Below, piece after piece: positions 9,123 to 17,938 of a stretch of 64,000 bases of DNA (position 1 is the first letter of the stretch; each line of letters opens with the position of its first letter). The stretch spans positions 1 to 64,000 of the forward strand of contig JBAVEY010000149.1 of the NCBI GenBank assembly GCA_049587975.1, given 5' to 3'. The translations under genes and the position numbers were made by a program. The notes below the pieces were generated by a model, which did not search any database, was not told where the DNA came from, and saw nothing but the letters and a program-made list of their open reading frames with translations. Source of the DNA: DASSJM01 sp049587975 (lineage in GTDB: Bacteria > Actinomycetota > UBA4738 > HRBIN12).

Positions 9123-10385
9123 ATGAACCGCCTGCTGTACGTCTGTCTGGACGGTCTGGGCGACGACCCGGTGCCGGAGCTGGACGACCGGACCCCGCTC
9201 GAGGCCGCCGAGACCCCGTTCCTCGACGGACTCGCGATACAGGGGAGGACGGGTGTGGTCACCACGGTGGGTGAGGGGATCGCCCCCGAATCGGACATCG
9301 CCGTCTTCGCGATCTTGGGGTACGACCCGCGCGAGGAGCACCCGGGTCGCGGTGTCGTCGAGGCCCTTGGGGTCGGGATGGACTTCCGGGATGGCGACCT
9401 CGCGTACCGGGTGAACTTCGCGACGGCGGAGTGGCCGACGATCGTGGATCGCCGGGTCGGCCGGGATCTGACCTCCGAGGAGTCTCGCGCGCTCGCCGAC
9501 GAGGTGAACGAGAGGCTCGAGCTCCCGGGCGCCACCTTCGATCTCCGCGCGACCGTCGAGCATCGGGGCGTCCTCGTGATCAGGTCGGACGACGGTCCGC
9601 TCTCGGCGGAGGTCTCGAACACCGACCCGGCCTACCGCAAGGATGGGCACCTCGGCGTCGCGCTCGAGACGTTCGAGCCCGAAGTGGCCCGGTGCGAGCC
9701 GCTCGAGGACACCCCCCAGGCGCGAAGCGCGGCCGCGCTCACCAACGCGTTCGTCGAGGGCTCGGCGCGGATCCTCGACGCATCGGAGGTCAACGCCGGT
9801 CGACGGCGAGCCGGCAAGCTGCCGGGCAACCTGATCCTCACGCGGGACGGCGGCGATCGGCGTCCGTCGCTGCAGCCGATCGGGGAGCGGTTCGGGCTCG
9901 GCTGGGGGTGTTTCGTCGAGATGCCCGTCGAACGGGGGATCGCGCTGATCCTCGGTATGGAGCCGGTCGACGCGCCGCGGCTGATCACCGGGGAGGACTA
10001 CGCGACGTGGGCGGGCCTCGCGGCGGACGCCCTCGACGGGTTCGACGCGCTGTACGTGCACATCAAGGGTCCGGACATCCCCGCCCACGACGGACGGGCG
10101 CGAGACAAGCGTGCCGTGATCGAGCTGATCGACCTCGCCTTCTTCGGCGAGGTGCTCCCGAGGATCGACCTGGCGTCGACCGTCGTGGCGGTCACGGCGG
10201 ACCACGCCACCTCGTGCGTCCGCAAGGCACACACCGCCGAACCCGTTCCCCTGCTGGTCACCGGCGGGTCGGTGCGCTCGGACGGGACCGTCTCGTTCGG
10301 CGAGCGCGCGTGTGCGACGGGGTCCCTCGGCGCCCTGCGGGGCGTCGAGATCGTGCCGAGACTCGCGGAGCTGCTTCCGAGCTGA
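9123..10385 (+). CDS. apgM: Cofactor-independent phosphoglycerate mutase, archaeal type
   Basis: This enzyme interconverts 3- and 2-phosphoglycerate without 2,3-bisphosphoglycerate. It belongs to the ApgM branch of the alkaline phosphatase superfamily, not the dPGM or GpmI branches. The 420 residues show the metal-binding start CLDGLGDD, the nucleophile serine in APESDIAVFAILGYDP, HIKGPDIPAHDG, and the late metal motif TADHATS. It follows tpiA after 4 nt, extending the glycolytic run gap-pgk-tpiA by one more step. Confidence 0.92.
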   Translation: MNRLLYVCLDGLGDDPVPELDDRTPLEAAETPFLDGLAIQGRTGVVTTVGEGIAPESDIAVFAILGYDPREEHPGRGVVEALGVGMDFRDGDLAYRVNFATAEWPTIVDRRVGRDLTSEESRALADEVNERLELPGATFDLRATVEHRGVLVIRSDDGPLSAEVSNTDPAYRKDGHLGVALETFEPEVARCEPLEDTPQARSAAALTNAFVEGSARILDASEVNAGRRRAGKLPGNLILTRDGGDRRPSLQPIGERFGLGWGCFVEMPVERGIALILGMEPVDAPRLITGEDYATWAGLAADALDGFDALYVHIKGPDIPAHDGRARDKRAVIELIDLAFFGEVLPRIDLASTVVAVTADHATSCVRKAHTAEPVPLLVTGGSVRSDGTVSFGERACATGSLGALRGVEIVPRLAELLPS

Positions 10386-10467
10386 GGTCCGCGACCCTCC
10401 TGCGGACGACCGCAATATCCCGCAACTCCCACGATTTCGGACCGGCGTATAGTTGGGATCCGGCGCA

Positions 10468-10496
10468 TTGCCTGCCATCCGCCCGAGGGCTAAGAT
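10468..10496 (+). promoter_or_regulatory. Promoter of the peptide ABC operon
   Basis: TTGCCT at 10468-10473 and TAAGAT at 10491-10496 are separated by 17 bp. The predicted RNA would start near 10503, about 30 nt before the ATG at 10534. A second -10-like TATAGT lies at 10448-10453. Confidence 0.5.
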
Positions 10497-10533
10497 GCGC
10501 CGTTCCGTCCGGCATGGGGAGCAGCGGACCCAC

Positions 10534-11532
10534 ATGGCACGAGCACACATGGAGCACGCGCTCACCGATTCGGGCCCCGAGGGCCCCACCGAGCCGGAGC
10601 AGTCAAGCGTCGAGGTGTCGCAACAGGTCATCGGACGGTCTCCATGGGAGCTGTTCTGGCGCCGCTTCCGCAAGGACAAGTTCGCGATCGGCGGGGCGTT
10701 CTGCGTCATCTTGATGTTCCTGATCGCGATCCTCGCCCCGGTGATCGCGAACGCCACCCACGGACCCAACGAGGTCCACTTGGACCGGCTCGACTCCTTC
10801 GGGATCCCGACGGGTCCTCAGGCCGGTTTCCCCTTCGGCGTCGACACGGCCGGGCGGGACCTGATGGTCCGCGTCGCCTACGGTGCCCGCACCTCGCTGT
10901 TCATCGCGTTCTTCGCCACGGGCATCGCCACCGTGATCGGCGTGACCATGGGCATGCTCGCGGGGTTCTATCGAGGGAAGATCGACACGGTGATCTCCAG
11001 GACGATCGACATCGTCCTGTCCCTGCCGGTGCTCCTGCTCGCCCTGGGGTTGGTCTCCGCGTGCGGGCTCTCGCCCAGCGGATGCCTGGGCGGGATCATC
11101 AAACCCGGCCTGTTGCTCGTCAGCTACGTGATCGGGCTCTTCAGCTGGCCCTACATCGCCCGCATCGTGCGTGGGCAGGTGTTGTCCCTGCGCGAGAAGG
11201 AGTTCATCGAGTCCGCCCGCTCCCTCGGCTCGACCAACCGGCGCATCATGTTCCGCGAGGTCCTGCCGAACGTGGCCGCGCCGATCATCGTCTACACGAC
11301 GCTGATCATCCCGAACAACATCCTGTTCGAGGCCGCGCTGTCGTTCCTCGGCATCGGGGTACCGCAGGAGACCCCGTCGTGGGGCCGTGAGCTCTCGGAC
11401 GCAGGTCCGGTCTTCACCTATGCGTGGTGGATGATGCTGTTCCCGGGGCTGTTCCTCTTCTTCACGACGCTCGCCTTCAACCTGGTCGGCGACGGTCTCC
11501 GGGACGCCCTCGATCCCCGGACGGGTGGCTGA
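10534..11532 (+). CDS. oppC: Oligopeptide ABC transporter permease, OppC/DppC type
   Basis: This is one of two membrane permeases of a peptide (or nickel/opine-type) ABC importer. It has a cytoplasmic N-terminus with the OppC_N pattern before the first membrane helix (residues about 55-75), five further hydrophobic segments, and the EAA loop ESARSLGSTNRRIMFREVLPN that contacts the ATPases. Length is 332 residues. ATG 10534 is preceded by GGGGAG at 10516-10521; ATG 10552 is a possible later start. It is the first gene of the operon, whereas most opp/dpp operons begin with the binding protein. Confidence 0.9.
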   Translation: MARAHMEHALTDSGPEGPTEPEQSSVEVSQQVIGRSPWELFWRRFRKDKFAIGGAFCVILMFLIAILAPVIANATHGPNEVHLDRLDSFGIPTGPQAGFPFGVDTAGRDLMVRVAYGARTSLFIAFFATGIATVIGVTMGMLAGFYRGKIDTVISRTIDIVLSLPVLLLALGLVSACGLSPSGCLGGIIKPGLLLVSYVIGLFSWPYIARIVRGQVLSLREKEFIESARSLGSTNRRIMFREVLPNVAAPIIVYTTLIIPNNILFEAALSFLGIGVPQETPSWGRELSDAGPVFTYAWWMMLFPGLFLFFTTLAFNLVGDGLRDALDPRTGG

Positions 11533-11677
11533 CCGTATCTCTAGGTCGGGAGGCAGCTTTCCCGAAAGGAGGCAGGGAGAGCAGGCGTGGAACGGCACGT
11601 CTGAACGAGCCGTAGTTGGTGGTCCGGGCTGTCGCCCGGCCGATCGTGGAAGAGCAAGGAGAGGAGAGGGGGGTTAC

Positions 11678-13558
11678 GTGAGGCGATATCTGAGCGTACT
11701 AGCGCTCGTCGCCGCTCTCGGCCTCGTCGCCGCGGCATGCGGCGGCGATGAGGGTGGTGGCACCGGCGCGACCGGCGCCACGTCGGCGACGGGTGCGACC
11801 GGTGAGCTCCAACCCGGCGGCACCGTCCAGATGGGGATGCTCGGCGACGTGAGCGCCGCGTTCGACCCGCAGAAGGAGTACTACTCGGTCACGTGGTCGT
11901 GGTACCGGTGCTGCCTGCTCCGGACGCTCCTGTCGTACACGGGTAAGACGACGGCCGAGGGCGGCGCCGACCTGCAGCCCGACATCGCGAGCGCGCTCCC
12001 GGAGGTCTCGTCGGATGGCTTGACGTACACGTTCACCCTGAAGAGCGGCGTCAACTATGGGGACCCGTTCACGGACGTGTCGGTGACGTCCGGGGACATC
12101 GTCCGCGCGATCGAGCGCGAGTCGGATCCCGACGCGTCGGTGGGCGGCTACAACTTCTACTACAACATCATCGACGGGTTCGCCGACTTCGGCGCGGGCA
12201 AGGCCGATTCGATCAAGGGTCTCGAGACGCCCGACGACAGCACCCTCGTGGTGACCCTGACCGAGCCGGCCGGCTACCTGCCGTACCTGTTCGCGATGGC
12301 CGCCACGGCCCCCATCCCGCCCAACGGCGACGCGCCGCTCGGCGCGGCGGAGGGGCACACGAAGGACTACGGGCGATTCCTGGTGGCCACGGGGCCGTAC
12401 GAGTTCGCCGGTGCCGAGAACCTCGACTTCTCGGTCCCGGCGGACCAGCAGGCGCCGGTGGCCGGCTACGAGCCGGGCAAGTCGATCCAGCTCGTCCGCA
12501 ACCCGGGCTACGACCCGTCGACCGACGGTCTGCGTCCCGCCTACCCGGACGGGTTCAACATCACGATCGGCGGCGACAACAACGACCTGTACAACAAGGT
12601 CCAGGCCGGCGAACTGGATGGCGTGGTGGACGGCATCGTGCCACCCCAGGTCCTGCGCTCGTACTCGACGGACCCGACGCTGCAGCCGTCGCTGCACATC
12701 AATCCCTCGGACGCCGTCCGGTACATCTCGTTCAACCTGGCGACGCCGCCCTTCGACGACATCCACGTCCGCAAGGCGGTCAACCTCGCCCTGGACAAGG
12801 CGGGGATGCGGACGTTCCGCGGTGGTGAGTCCGTGGGCGAGATCGCCGGCCACATCATGGTGAACTCGCTGGAGAACAACCTGTTGGCGGACTACGACCC
12901 GTACGCCACGCCGAACTCCGCCGGGGACATCACGGCGGCGCAGGCGGAGATGGCCCAGTCGAAGTACGACACCAACGGGGACGGGACCTGCGACGCGCCG
13001 GAGTGCTCCAACATCCTGGCCGTCACCGACGAGGCCGACCCCTACCCGGACCAGTCGGCACTGATCCAGCAGAACATGGAGCCGCTCGGGTTGACCTTCG
13101 ACGTGAAGTCCTTCGAGCGCACCACGATGTACAACAAGTGCAACGAGCCCGAGGCGCACGTCGCGATCTGTCTGGCCCCCGCATGGGGCAAGGACTTCCC
13201 GGACGGGTACACGTTCGCCGACCCGCTGTTCGGTTCGGCGGCCATCTTCCCGAGCTGCTGCAACTACCAGCTCCTCGGGGCGAGCGCCGACCTGCTGCAG
13301 AAGGCCGGGTACAACATCACCGATGTCCCGTCGGTCGATGACCAGATCAAGACGGCGAACCAGCAGACCGGCGACGCCCGGTTCCAGGCGTGGGCGGATC
13401 TGGACACCACGCTCATGGAGCAGATCGTCCCGTGGGTCCCGTACCTGTTCGACAACAACGTCGACGTGTACTCGCAACGGATCGTCAACTACTCGTTCGA
13501 CCAGTTCTCCGGCCTGGCGGCCTGGGATCAGCTCGCCATCGATCCCTCGGCCCAGTAG
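11678..13558 (+). CDS. oppA: Peptide ABC transporter substrate-binding lipoprotein
   Basis: This is a 626-residue extracytoplasmic solute-binding protein of the SBP_bac_5 family. GTG 11678 begins a lipoprotein signal peptide ending in VAAAC; Cys then carries the lipid. A Gly/Thr/Ala linker of about 30 residues follows. The body shows family features such as DIASALPEVSSDGLTYTFTLKSG and YISFNLATPPFDDIHVRKAVNLALD. Several unusual paired cysteines (YRCC, GTCDAPEC, PSCC) suggest disulfides. An AGGAGAGGAG stretch about 10 nt upstream serves as SD. The 145-nt gap after oppC and a hairpin after the gene point to differential expression within the operon. Confidence 0.9.
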   Translation: MRRYLSVLALVAALGLVAAACGGDEGGGTGATGATSATGATGELQPGGTVQMGMLGDVSAAFDPQKEYYSVTWSWYRCCLLRTLLSYTGKTTAEGGADLQPDIASALPEVSSDGLTYTFTLKSGVNYGDPFTDVSVTSGDIVRAIERESDPDASVGGYNFYYNIIDGFADFGAGKADSIKGLETPDDSTLVVTLTEPAGYLPYLFAMAATAPIPPNGDAPLGAAEGHTKDYGRFLVATGPYEFAGAENLDFSVPADQQAPVAGYEPGKSIQLVRNPGYDPSTDGLRPAYPDGFNITIGGDNNDLYNKVQAGELDGVVDGIVPPQVLRSYSTDPTLQPSLHINPSDAVRYISFNLATPPFDDIHVRKAVNLALDKAGMRTFRGGESVGEIAGHIMVNSLENNLLADYDPYATPNSAGDITAAQAEMAQSKYDTNGDGTCDAPECSNILAVTDEADPYPDQSALIQQNMEPLGLTFDVKSFERTTMYNKCNEPEAHVAICLAPAWGKDFPDGYTFADPLFGSAAIFPSCCNYQLLGASADLLQKAGYNITDVPSVDDQIKTANQQTGDARFQAWADLDTTLMEQIVPWVPYLFDNNVDVYSQRIVNYSFDQFSGLAAWDQLAIDPSAQ

Positions 13559-13604
13559 CAGGGCAAAGGCAGGAAACCGCAAGAACGAGGCAAGGAAGCG
13601 CAAG

Positions 13605-13637
13605 GGGAGGGGCCGTCCCGAAGGGGCGGCCCCTCCC
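13605..13637 (+). terminator. Intra-operon hairpin after the binding-protein gene
   Basis: A perfect 11-bp GC stem (13605-13615 with 13627-13637) is continued inward by 4 more pairs closing on a GAA loop. No T-tract follows. The position, directly after the binding-protein gene and 30 nt before the oppB start, fits an mRNA-stabilising or partial-termination element that raises binding-protein yield. Confidence 0.7.
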
Positions 13638-13666
13638 ACCAGGTGGGGTAGACTTCGGAAGGCGCG

Positions 13667-14638
13667 ATGGGCAGGTACCTGATCCGGCGGACGCTGTTCA
13701 TGATCCTGGTGCTGTTCGTCGTGTCCCTGATCACATTCATCATCTTCGTGAAGCTGCCGGCGAGCGATCCGGCCCGGCGAGCGGCCGGGAAGCAGACGAC
13801 GCCTGAGAACATCGCGGCGGCCCGGCACGCCTTCGGCCTCGACCGGCCTTTGTACGTCCAGTACGCGCGGTTCGCCAAGGGACTGATCCCGTGGCCGGGA
13901 CTGTTCCTGAACGAAGACGTCTACTACTCGTACACGAACTTCGTCTCGGTCAAGGAGGAGATCTTCGGACGGTTGCCCGTCACGATCGCCCTGGCGGTCG
14001 GAGCGGCGGTCACGTGGGTCCTGATCGGGATCCCGATCGGCATCATCTCAGCGGTCAGACGCGGCAGCATCTGGGATCGGGGTTCGATGGTCTTCGCGCT
14101 GATCGGCGTGTCGGCGCCCGTGTTCTGGCTCGCCTATCTGTTCCTGTACATCTTCTGGTTCAAGTTAGGATGGGCTCCGCCGTCCGGCATCCCGATCGGG
14201 ACATCCGTGCTCGAGGCGGTCCTCCAGGGTCGCTTCATCCTTCCCTGGATCGTGCTGTCGATGACGTTCGCTGCGTTCTACGCGCGGATGGTCCGCGGCA
14301 ACCTCATCGAGACGATGGGTGAGGACTACATCCGCACCGCCCGCGCGAAGGGCCTCTCGGAGAAACGGGTGATCTACAAGCACGGACTGCGGGCCGCCCT
14401 GACGCCGGTCGTGACGATGTTCGGACTCGACCTCGCGACCCTGCTCGGCGGCGCCTTCATCACCGAGACCGTGTTCAACCTGCCGGGGGTCGGCCAGTAC
14501 GCGGTGCGGAGCATCTTCCTGAACGACTTCCCCTCGGTGATGGGGGTCACGCTGTTCGGCGCGTTCTTCATCGCGCTGGCGAACCTGTGCGTCGACGTGG
14601 CCTACGCGTTCCTCGACCCGCGGGTGAGGTACACGTAG
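13667..14638 (+). CDS. oppB: Oligopeptide ABC transporter permease, OppB/DppB type
   Basis: This is the second permease of the importer, 323 residues. The first membrane helix (residues 8-28) lies directly at the N-terminus (GRYLIRRTLFMILVL), as in OppB. The EAA loop is DYIRTARAKGLSEKRVIYKHGLR. The last helix ends in LDPRVRYT, the usual family C-terminus. The oppD GTG begins at the next base after its stop. Confidence 0.92.
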   Translation: MGRYLIRRTLFMILVLFVVSLITFIIFVKLPASDPARRAAGKQTTPENIAAARHAFGLDRPLYVQYARFAKGLIPWPGLFLNEDVYYSYTNFVSVKEEIFGRLPVTIALAVGAAVTWVLIGIPIGIISAVRRGSIWDRGSMVFALIGVSAPVFWLAYLFLYIFWFKLGWAPPSGIPIGTSVLEAVLQGRFILPWIVLSMTFAAFYARMVRGNLIETMGEDYIRTARAKGLSEKRVIYKHGLRAALTPVVTMFGLDLATLLGGAFITETVFNLPGVGQYAVRSIFLNDFPSVMGVTLFGAFFIALANLCVDVAYAFLDPRVRYT

Positions 14639-15655
14639 GTGTCAGAACCGCTCCTCGAGGTCAAGAACCTCACCGTGCACTTCCCCACCGACGATGGGTT
14701 GGTGAAGGCCGTCGACGGCGTGTCGTTCACGCTGCTCCCGGGCGAGACGCTCGGCGTGGTGGGGGAGTCGGGATCCGGCAAGAGCGTGTCCTTCCTCACC
14801 GTGATGGGCCTGATCACGCGTCGGCAGGCGCAGATCGACGGCGAGATCATCTTCCAGGGACAGGATCTGCTCACGCTCCCGGGCGACGAGATGCGCAACG
14901 TCCGCGGCGAGAAGATCTCGATGATCTTCCAGGACCCGATGACGTCCCTGCACCCGTACTACAAGGTCGGCGCCCAGATCGCCGAAGCCGTCCGGGTCCA
15001 TCAGAAGATCTCGAAGCAGGAAGCGCGCGAACAGGCGGTCGAGATGCTGCGTCGCGTGGGCATCCCCCGCCCCGACGAACGGGCCGACCAGTACCCGCAC
15101 GAGTTCTCGGGCGGGATGCGACAGCGGGCGATGATCGCCATGGCCCTCTCCCTCAACCCCGACCTGCTGATCGCGGACGAGCCGACCACGGCGCTGGATG
15201 TGACGGTCCAGGCCCAGATCCTCGATCTGTTGGATCGGCTGAAGCAGGAGTTCAACGCCGCGATCGTGATCGTGACGCACGACCTCGGCGTGGTGGCCGA
15301 GCACTGCGACCACATCCAGGTGATGTACGCGGGGAAGATCGTCGAGGCGGGCGATCGCCGTGACATCTACTACAAGGCGCAGATGCCCTACACGTGGGGG
15401 CTGCTGTCCTCGATCCCGCGGCTGAACGAGAGCGACGAGAAGGAGCGTCTCAACCCGATCCGGGGCCTGCCGCCCTCTCTGATCTTCGTGCCGCCCGGGT
15501 GCGCGTTCCATCCGCGCTGCCCGTACGTCTTCGACAGGTGCAAGACCGAGGTGCCCGAGCTCCTCCCGTCGGACGGGCACCACGCGTCGCGCTGCCACCT
15601 CTCGCTCGCCGACAAGGAGCGCATCTTCGAGGAACAGGTGATGGCTCGGTCATGA
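14639..15655 (+). CDS. oppD: Oligopeptide ABC transporter ATPase, OppD type
   Basis: This is one of the two ATPases that power the importer. Walker A is GESGSGKS, the signature FSGGMRQRAMIA, and Walker B LLIADEPTTALD. The C-terminal oligopeptide-transporter extension has the cysteine cluster GCAFHPRCPYVFDRC, which in some characterised members binds an Fe-S cluster. Length is 338 residues with a GTG start. It overlaps oppF by 4 nt (ATGA). Confidence 0.93.
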   Translation: MSEPLLEVKNLTVHFPTDDGLVKAVDGVSFTLLPGETLGVVGESGSGKSVSFLTVMGLITRRQAQIDGEIIFQGQDLLTLPGDEMRNVRGEKISMIFQDPMTSLHPYYKVGAQIAEAVRVHQKISKQEAREQAVEMLRRVGIPRPDERADQYPHEFSGGMRQRAMIAMALSLNPDLLIADEPTTALDVTVQAQILDLLDRLKQEFNAAIVIVTHDLGVVAEHCDHIQVMYAGKIVEAGDRRDIYYKAQMPYTWGLLSSIPRLNESDEKERLNPIRGLPPSLIFVPPGCAFHPRCPYVFDRCKTEVPELLPSDGHHASRCHLSLADKERIFEEQVMARS

Positions 15656-16728
15656 GCGTCGAGGTCACCGAACGTCCCCAGCCCGAACCGGCGACCGAAC
15701 GAACGCCGCTGGTCCGGATCAAGGGTCTGCGGAAGCTCTTCCCGATCACGCGAGGGATCCTGTTCCAGAAGCGGATCGGGGACGTCCACGCGGTTGACGG
15801 CGTCGACCTCGAGATCTTCAAGGGCGAGACGCTCGGGCTCGTGGGGGAGACCGGGTGCGGGAAGTCCACGCTCGCCCGCGTCCTGATGCGGCTATACGAG
15901 GCGACCGAGGGGACGATCGAGTTCGAGGGGCAGGACATCACCCACGTGCACGGTGGGGACCTACGCGCGCTCCGCCGCGAGATGCAGATGATCTTCCAAG
16001 ACCCGTTCGCTTCGCTGAATCCGCGCAAGACCGTGGGCTCGATCATCGGCGCGCCGTACCGCCTTCACAAAGTGGTGCCTCGCAACAAGATCAAGTCCGA
16101 GGTCCAGCAGCTGATGGAGCTCGTCGGCCTCAACCCCGAGCACTACAACCGGTACCCACACGAGTTCTCCGGAGGCCAGCGCCAACGGATCGGCGTGGCC
16201 CGCTCGCTCGCGCTGCGCCCCAAGCTGATCGTGTGTGACGAGCCGGTCTCGGCGTTGGACGTCTCGATCCAGGCGCAAGTGCTCAACCTGCTCGAGGACC
16301 TGCAGGAGGAGTTCAACCTAACGTACCTGTTCATCGCGCACGACCTGTCGGTCGTGAAGCACGTCTCCGACCGGGTGGCCGTGATGTACCTCGGCAAGAT
16401 CGTCGAGATGGCCGTGGGGCAGACGCTGTACCGCAACCCCAAGCACCCGTACTCGGGGGCCCTGCTCTCCGCGGTGCCGATCCCCGACCCGGATCTGGCG
16501 GCCGCGAAGAAACGGATCATCTTGGAGGGCGACGTGCCGAGCCCGATCGACCCGCCGTCGGGGTGCCGGTTCCATCCCCGTTGCCCGAATGCCCAGTTCC
16601 CCAAGTGCAGCGACGAGGAACCCGAGCTCCTGGAGCGCCACCCCGGCCAGGTCGCGGCCTGTCATTTCCCGCTCGACGATCGCGCGATCATCGAGTCACC
16701 AACCTCTGGCACAGAGCCGGTACACTGA
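15652..16728 (+). CDS. oppF: Oligopeptide ABC transporter ATPase, OppF type
   Basis: This is the second ATPase, 358 residues. Walker A is GETGCGKST, the signature FSGGQRQRIGVA, Walker B LIVCDEPVSALD, and the C-terminal cluster GCRFHPRCPNAQFPKC. The start at ATG 15652 overlaps the oppD stop; the longer upstream frame lies inside oppD. It is the last gene of the operon. secG follows 6 nt later but has its own -10 box inside the oppF end. Confidence 0.93.
   Translation: MSVEVTERPQPEPATERTPLVRIKGLRKLFPITRGILFQKRIGDVHAVDGVDLEIFKGETLGLVGETGCGKSTLARVLMRLYEATEGTIEFEGQDITHVHGGDLRALRREMQMIFQDPFASLNPRKTVGSIIGAPYRLHKVVPRNKIKSEVQQLMELVGLNPEHYNRYPHEFSGGQRQRIGVARSLALRPKLIVCDEPVSALDVSIQAQVLNLLEDLQEEFNLTYLFIAHDLSVVKHVSDRVAVMYLGKIVEMAVGQTLYRNPKHPYSGALLSAVPIPDPDLAAAKKRIILEGDVPSPIDPPSGCRFHPRCPNAQFPKCSDEEPELLERHPGQVAACHFPLDDRAIIESPTSGTEPVH
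16721..16726 (+). promoter_or_regulatory. -10 box of secG
   Basis: TACACT ends 8 nt before the secG ATG at 16735 and lies within the last codons of oppF. It would give a leaderless or nearly leaderless secG transcript. Confidence 0.45.
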
Positions 16729-16734
16729 CTGGCC

Positions 16735-16962
16735 ATGTTCAACATCATCGCCTTGGTGCTGTGCGTCGTATCGAGCCTGTTCCTGATCGTGTTCATCCTG
16801 CTGCACTCCGGCAAGGGGAGTGGCCTGTCCGACATGTTCGGCGGCACCTCCAGCCTGTCCGGCGGCACGGCTCTCGAGCGGCGACTCGACAAGATCACCG
16901 TGGTCACCGCGCTGATCTTCGGGCTGTCCACCTTCTGGCTCTCCTGGAAATGGGGAGGATGA
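16735..16962 (+). CDS. secG: Preprotein translocase subunit SecG
   Basis: This is a 75-residue inner-membrane subunit of the Sec translocon. It has two hydrophobic segments (residues about 2-23 and 51-70) separated by the typical loop LLHSGKGSGLSDMFGG. In many actinobacteria secG directly follows gap-pgk-tpiA; here it is still in line but displaced by apgM and the peptide ABC operon. Confidence 0.93.
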   Translation: MFNIIALVLCVVSSLFLIVFILLHSGKGSGLSDMFGGTSSLSGGTALERRLDKITVVTALIFGLSTFWLSWKWGG

Positions 16963-16985
16963 CCGCCGGGCCGCTCAGGACCGGT

Positions 16986-16994
16986 TGCTAGAAT
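16986..16994 (+). promoter_or_regulatory. Extended -10 promoter of tRNA-Leu
   Basis: TGCTAGAAT ends 14 nt before the mature tRNA 5' end at 17009. This extended -10 form has no clear -35 at the right spacing. Confidence 0.5.
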
Positions 16995-17008
16995 CGCGTC
17001 GCGCTCGC

Positions 17009-17095
17009 GTCGGAGTGGCGGAACTTGGTAGACGCGCTAGGTTGAGGGCCTAGTGACCCTTTCGGGTCGTGGGGGTTCAAATCCCCCCTCCGACA
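17009..17095 (+). tRNA. tRNA-Leu(GAG)
   Basis: A full class II tRNA cloverleaf is visible. The acceptor stem GTCGGAG (17009-17015) pairs with CTCCGAC (17088-17094), with discriminator A. The anticodon stem CTAGG/CCTAG encloses the loop TTGAGGG, so the anticodon is GAG. The long variable arm (GACCC/GGGTC) and the T-arm GGGGG-TTCAAAT-CCCCC are intact. The CCA end is not encoded immediately after the discriminator. Confidence 0.97.
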
Positions 17096-17116
17096 CCCCA
17101 ACTAGCAGCGGAAACA

Positions 17117-17148
17117 GAGCCCGGAGAGCACCCCCGCCCTCCGGGCTC
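17117..17148 (+). terminator. Hairpin after tRNA-Leu
   Basis: A perfect 10-bp stem, GAGCCCGGAG (17117-17126) with CTCCGGGCTC (17139-17148), encloses a 12-nt loop. It lies 22 nt after the tRNA and is followed by only a weakly T-rich stretch. Confidence 0.6.
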
Positions 17149-17482
17149 CGTCATTCCTCCAACATTCCCTCGGGAGCTCCCATCACCCGCTCTCGAGGGG
17201 TCTGCGCCATGCGTGCGGCCGGCTCCTCGAGCACCCGACGGCCGCGGGGTCCTGTCTGCGGTCATCGGCTCCGCGCGAGGATCGATGCGGCTCTCGAACC
17301 CGGTACACTCGCCATCGCCGCCACCCCTTGGGAGAAGGTCGTCCGAAGGGGGATCGGCGTGCACATCCCATCCTGGTCCCCAGCGACGGCTCGGTCCCCG
17401 GGGATACGTCCCTCTTCCGATCCTGGCTCGCGTTGGTCCCGGAACGATCAGGCCACGAACACGAGCAGAAGGAGACCCGCGC
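17149..17482. other. Gene-poor stretch, nothing recognised
   Basis: Open frames exist on both strands but none has family features, an SD, or a consistent codon bias. I see no RNA gene or repeat here. Confidence 0.5.
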
Positions 17483-17641
17483 GTGGAGCACGCCCGCATG
17501 GAGACGACGATCGATGGCACGAGCCCCCACGCCACCCTCGCGTCGGAGCTCGACGAGACGGAGGACGGCTCGCCCGCCGTCCTGCGCACGACGCAGGGTC
17601 CGCAAAGGTGGATCGAGCAGCCGTACCCGAAGATGTCCTGA
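17483..17641 (+). CDS. Possible small hypothetical protein (52 aa)
   Basis: A GTG at 17483 is preceded by AAGGAG at 17469-17474, 8 nt away. It opens a 52-codon acidic frame ending in QRWIEQPYPKMS. I recognise no family. The good SD is the main support; the surrounding region is otherwise gene-poor, so it may be spurious. Confidence 0.3.
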   Translation: MEHARMETTIDGTSPHATLASELDETEDGSPAVLRTTQGPQRWIEQPYPKMS

Positions 17642-17762
17642 GGCGTTCCACCGTCGGCCAGCACGCCAGATCGAGCCGAACGCGGTCTGTCCCGCTCCTT
17701 CGTCTTCGGCATGTTCGCGGCCGAGTCTCCGCTCCGGCGGATCCGGCGGCGAGGCTGACGGA

Positions 17763-17796
17763 GTCAAAACAAACAACCTCGCCGTGCGGCGGCGAG
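17763..17796 (-). terminator. Rho-independent terminator of the broken hydrolase gene
   Basis: Read on the minus strand, CTCGCCG (17796-17790) pairs with CGGCGAG (17784-17778). A T-rich tail GTTGTTTGTTTT follows (17777 downwards). It is about 140 nt after the hydrolase stop. The rest of 17642-17938 shows no gene. Confidence 0.7.
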
Positions 17797-17938
17797 ATGC
17801 ATGTTCGGGCTCACGGCCGGGGCCCGACCGGAACCGAGACCGGATCGCGGTGGAAGGTCGGGTAGTGGTCTCCCCCGCACGGACCCACATGGTCTTCGGC
17901 CCGCCCTCGCCCAAGTTCGACGGAGCTCATGAGGTCGT

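Noticed and set aside
17183..17914. Long open frames on both strands after tRNA-Leu
   Set aside because: No family features, no SD and Arg/Pro/Ser-rich composition typical of chance frames in GC-rich DNA; only a 52-codon frame with a good SD was kept.
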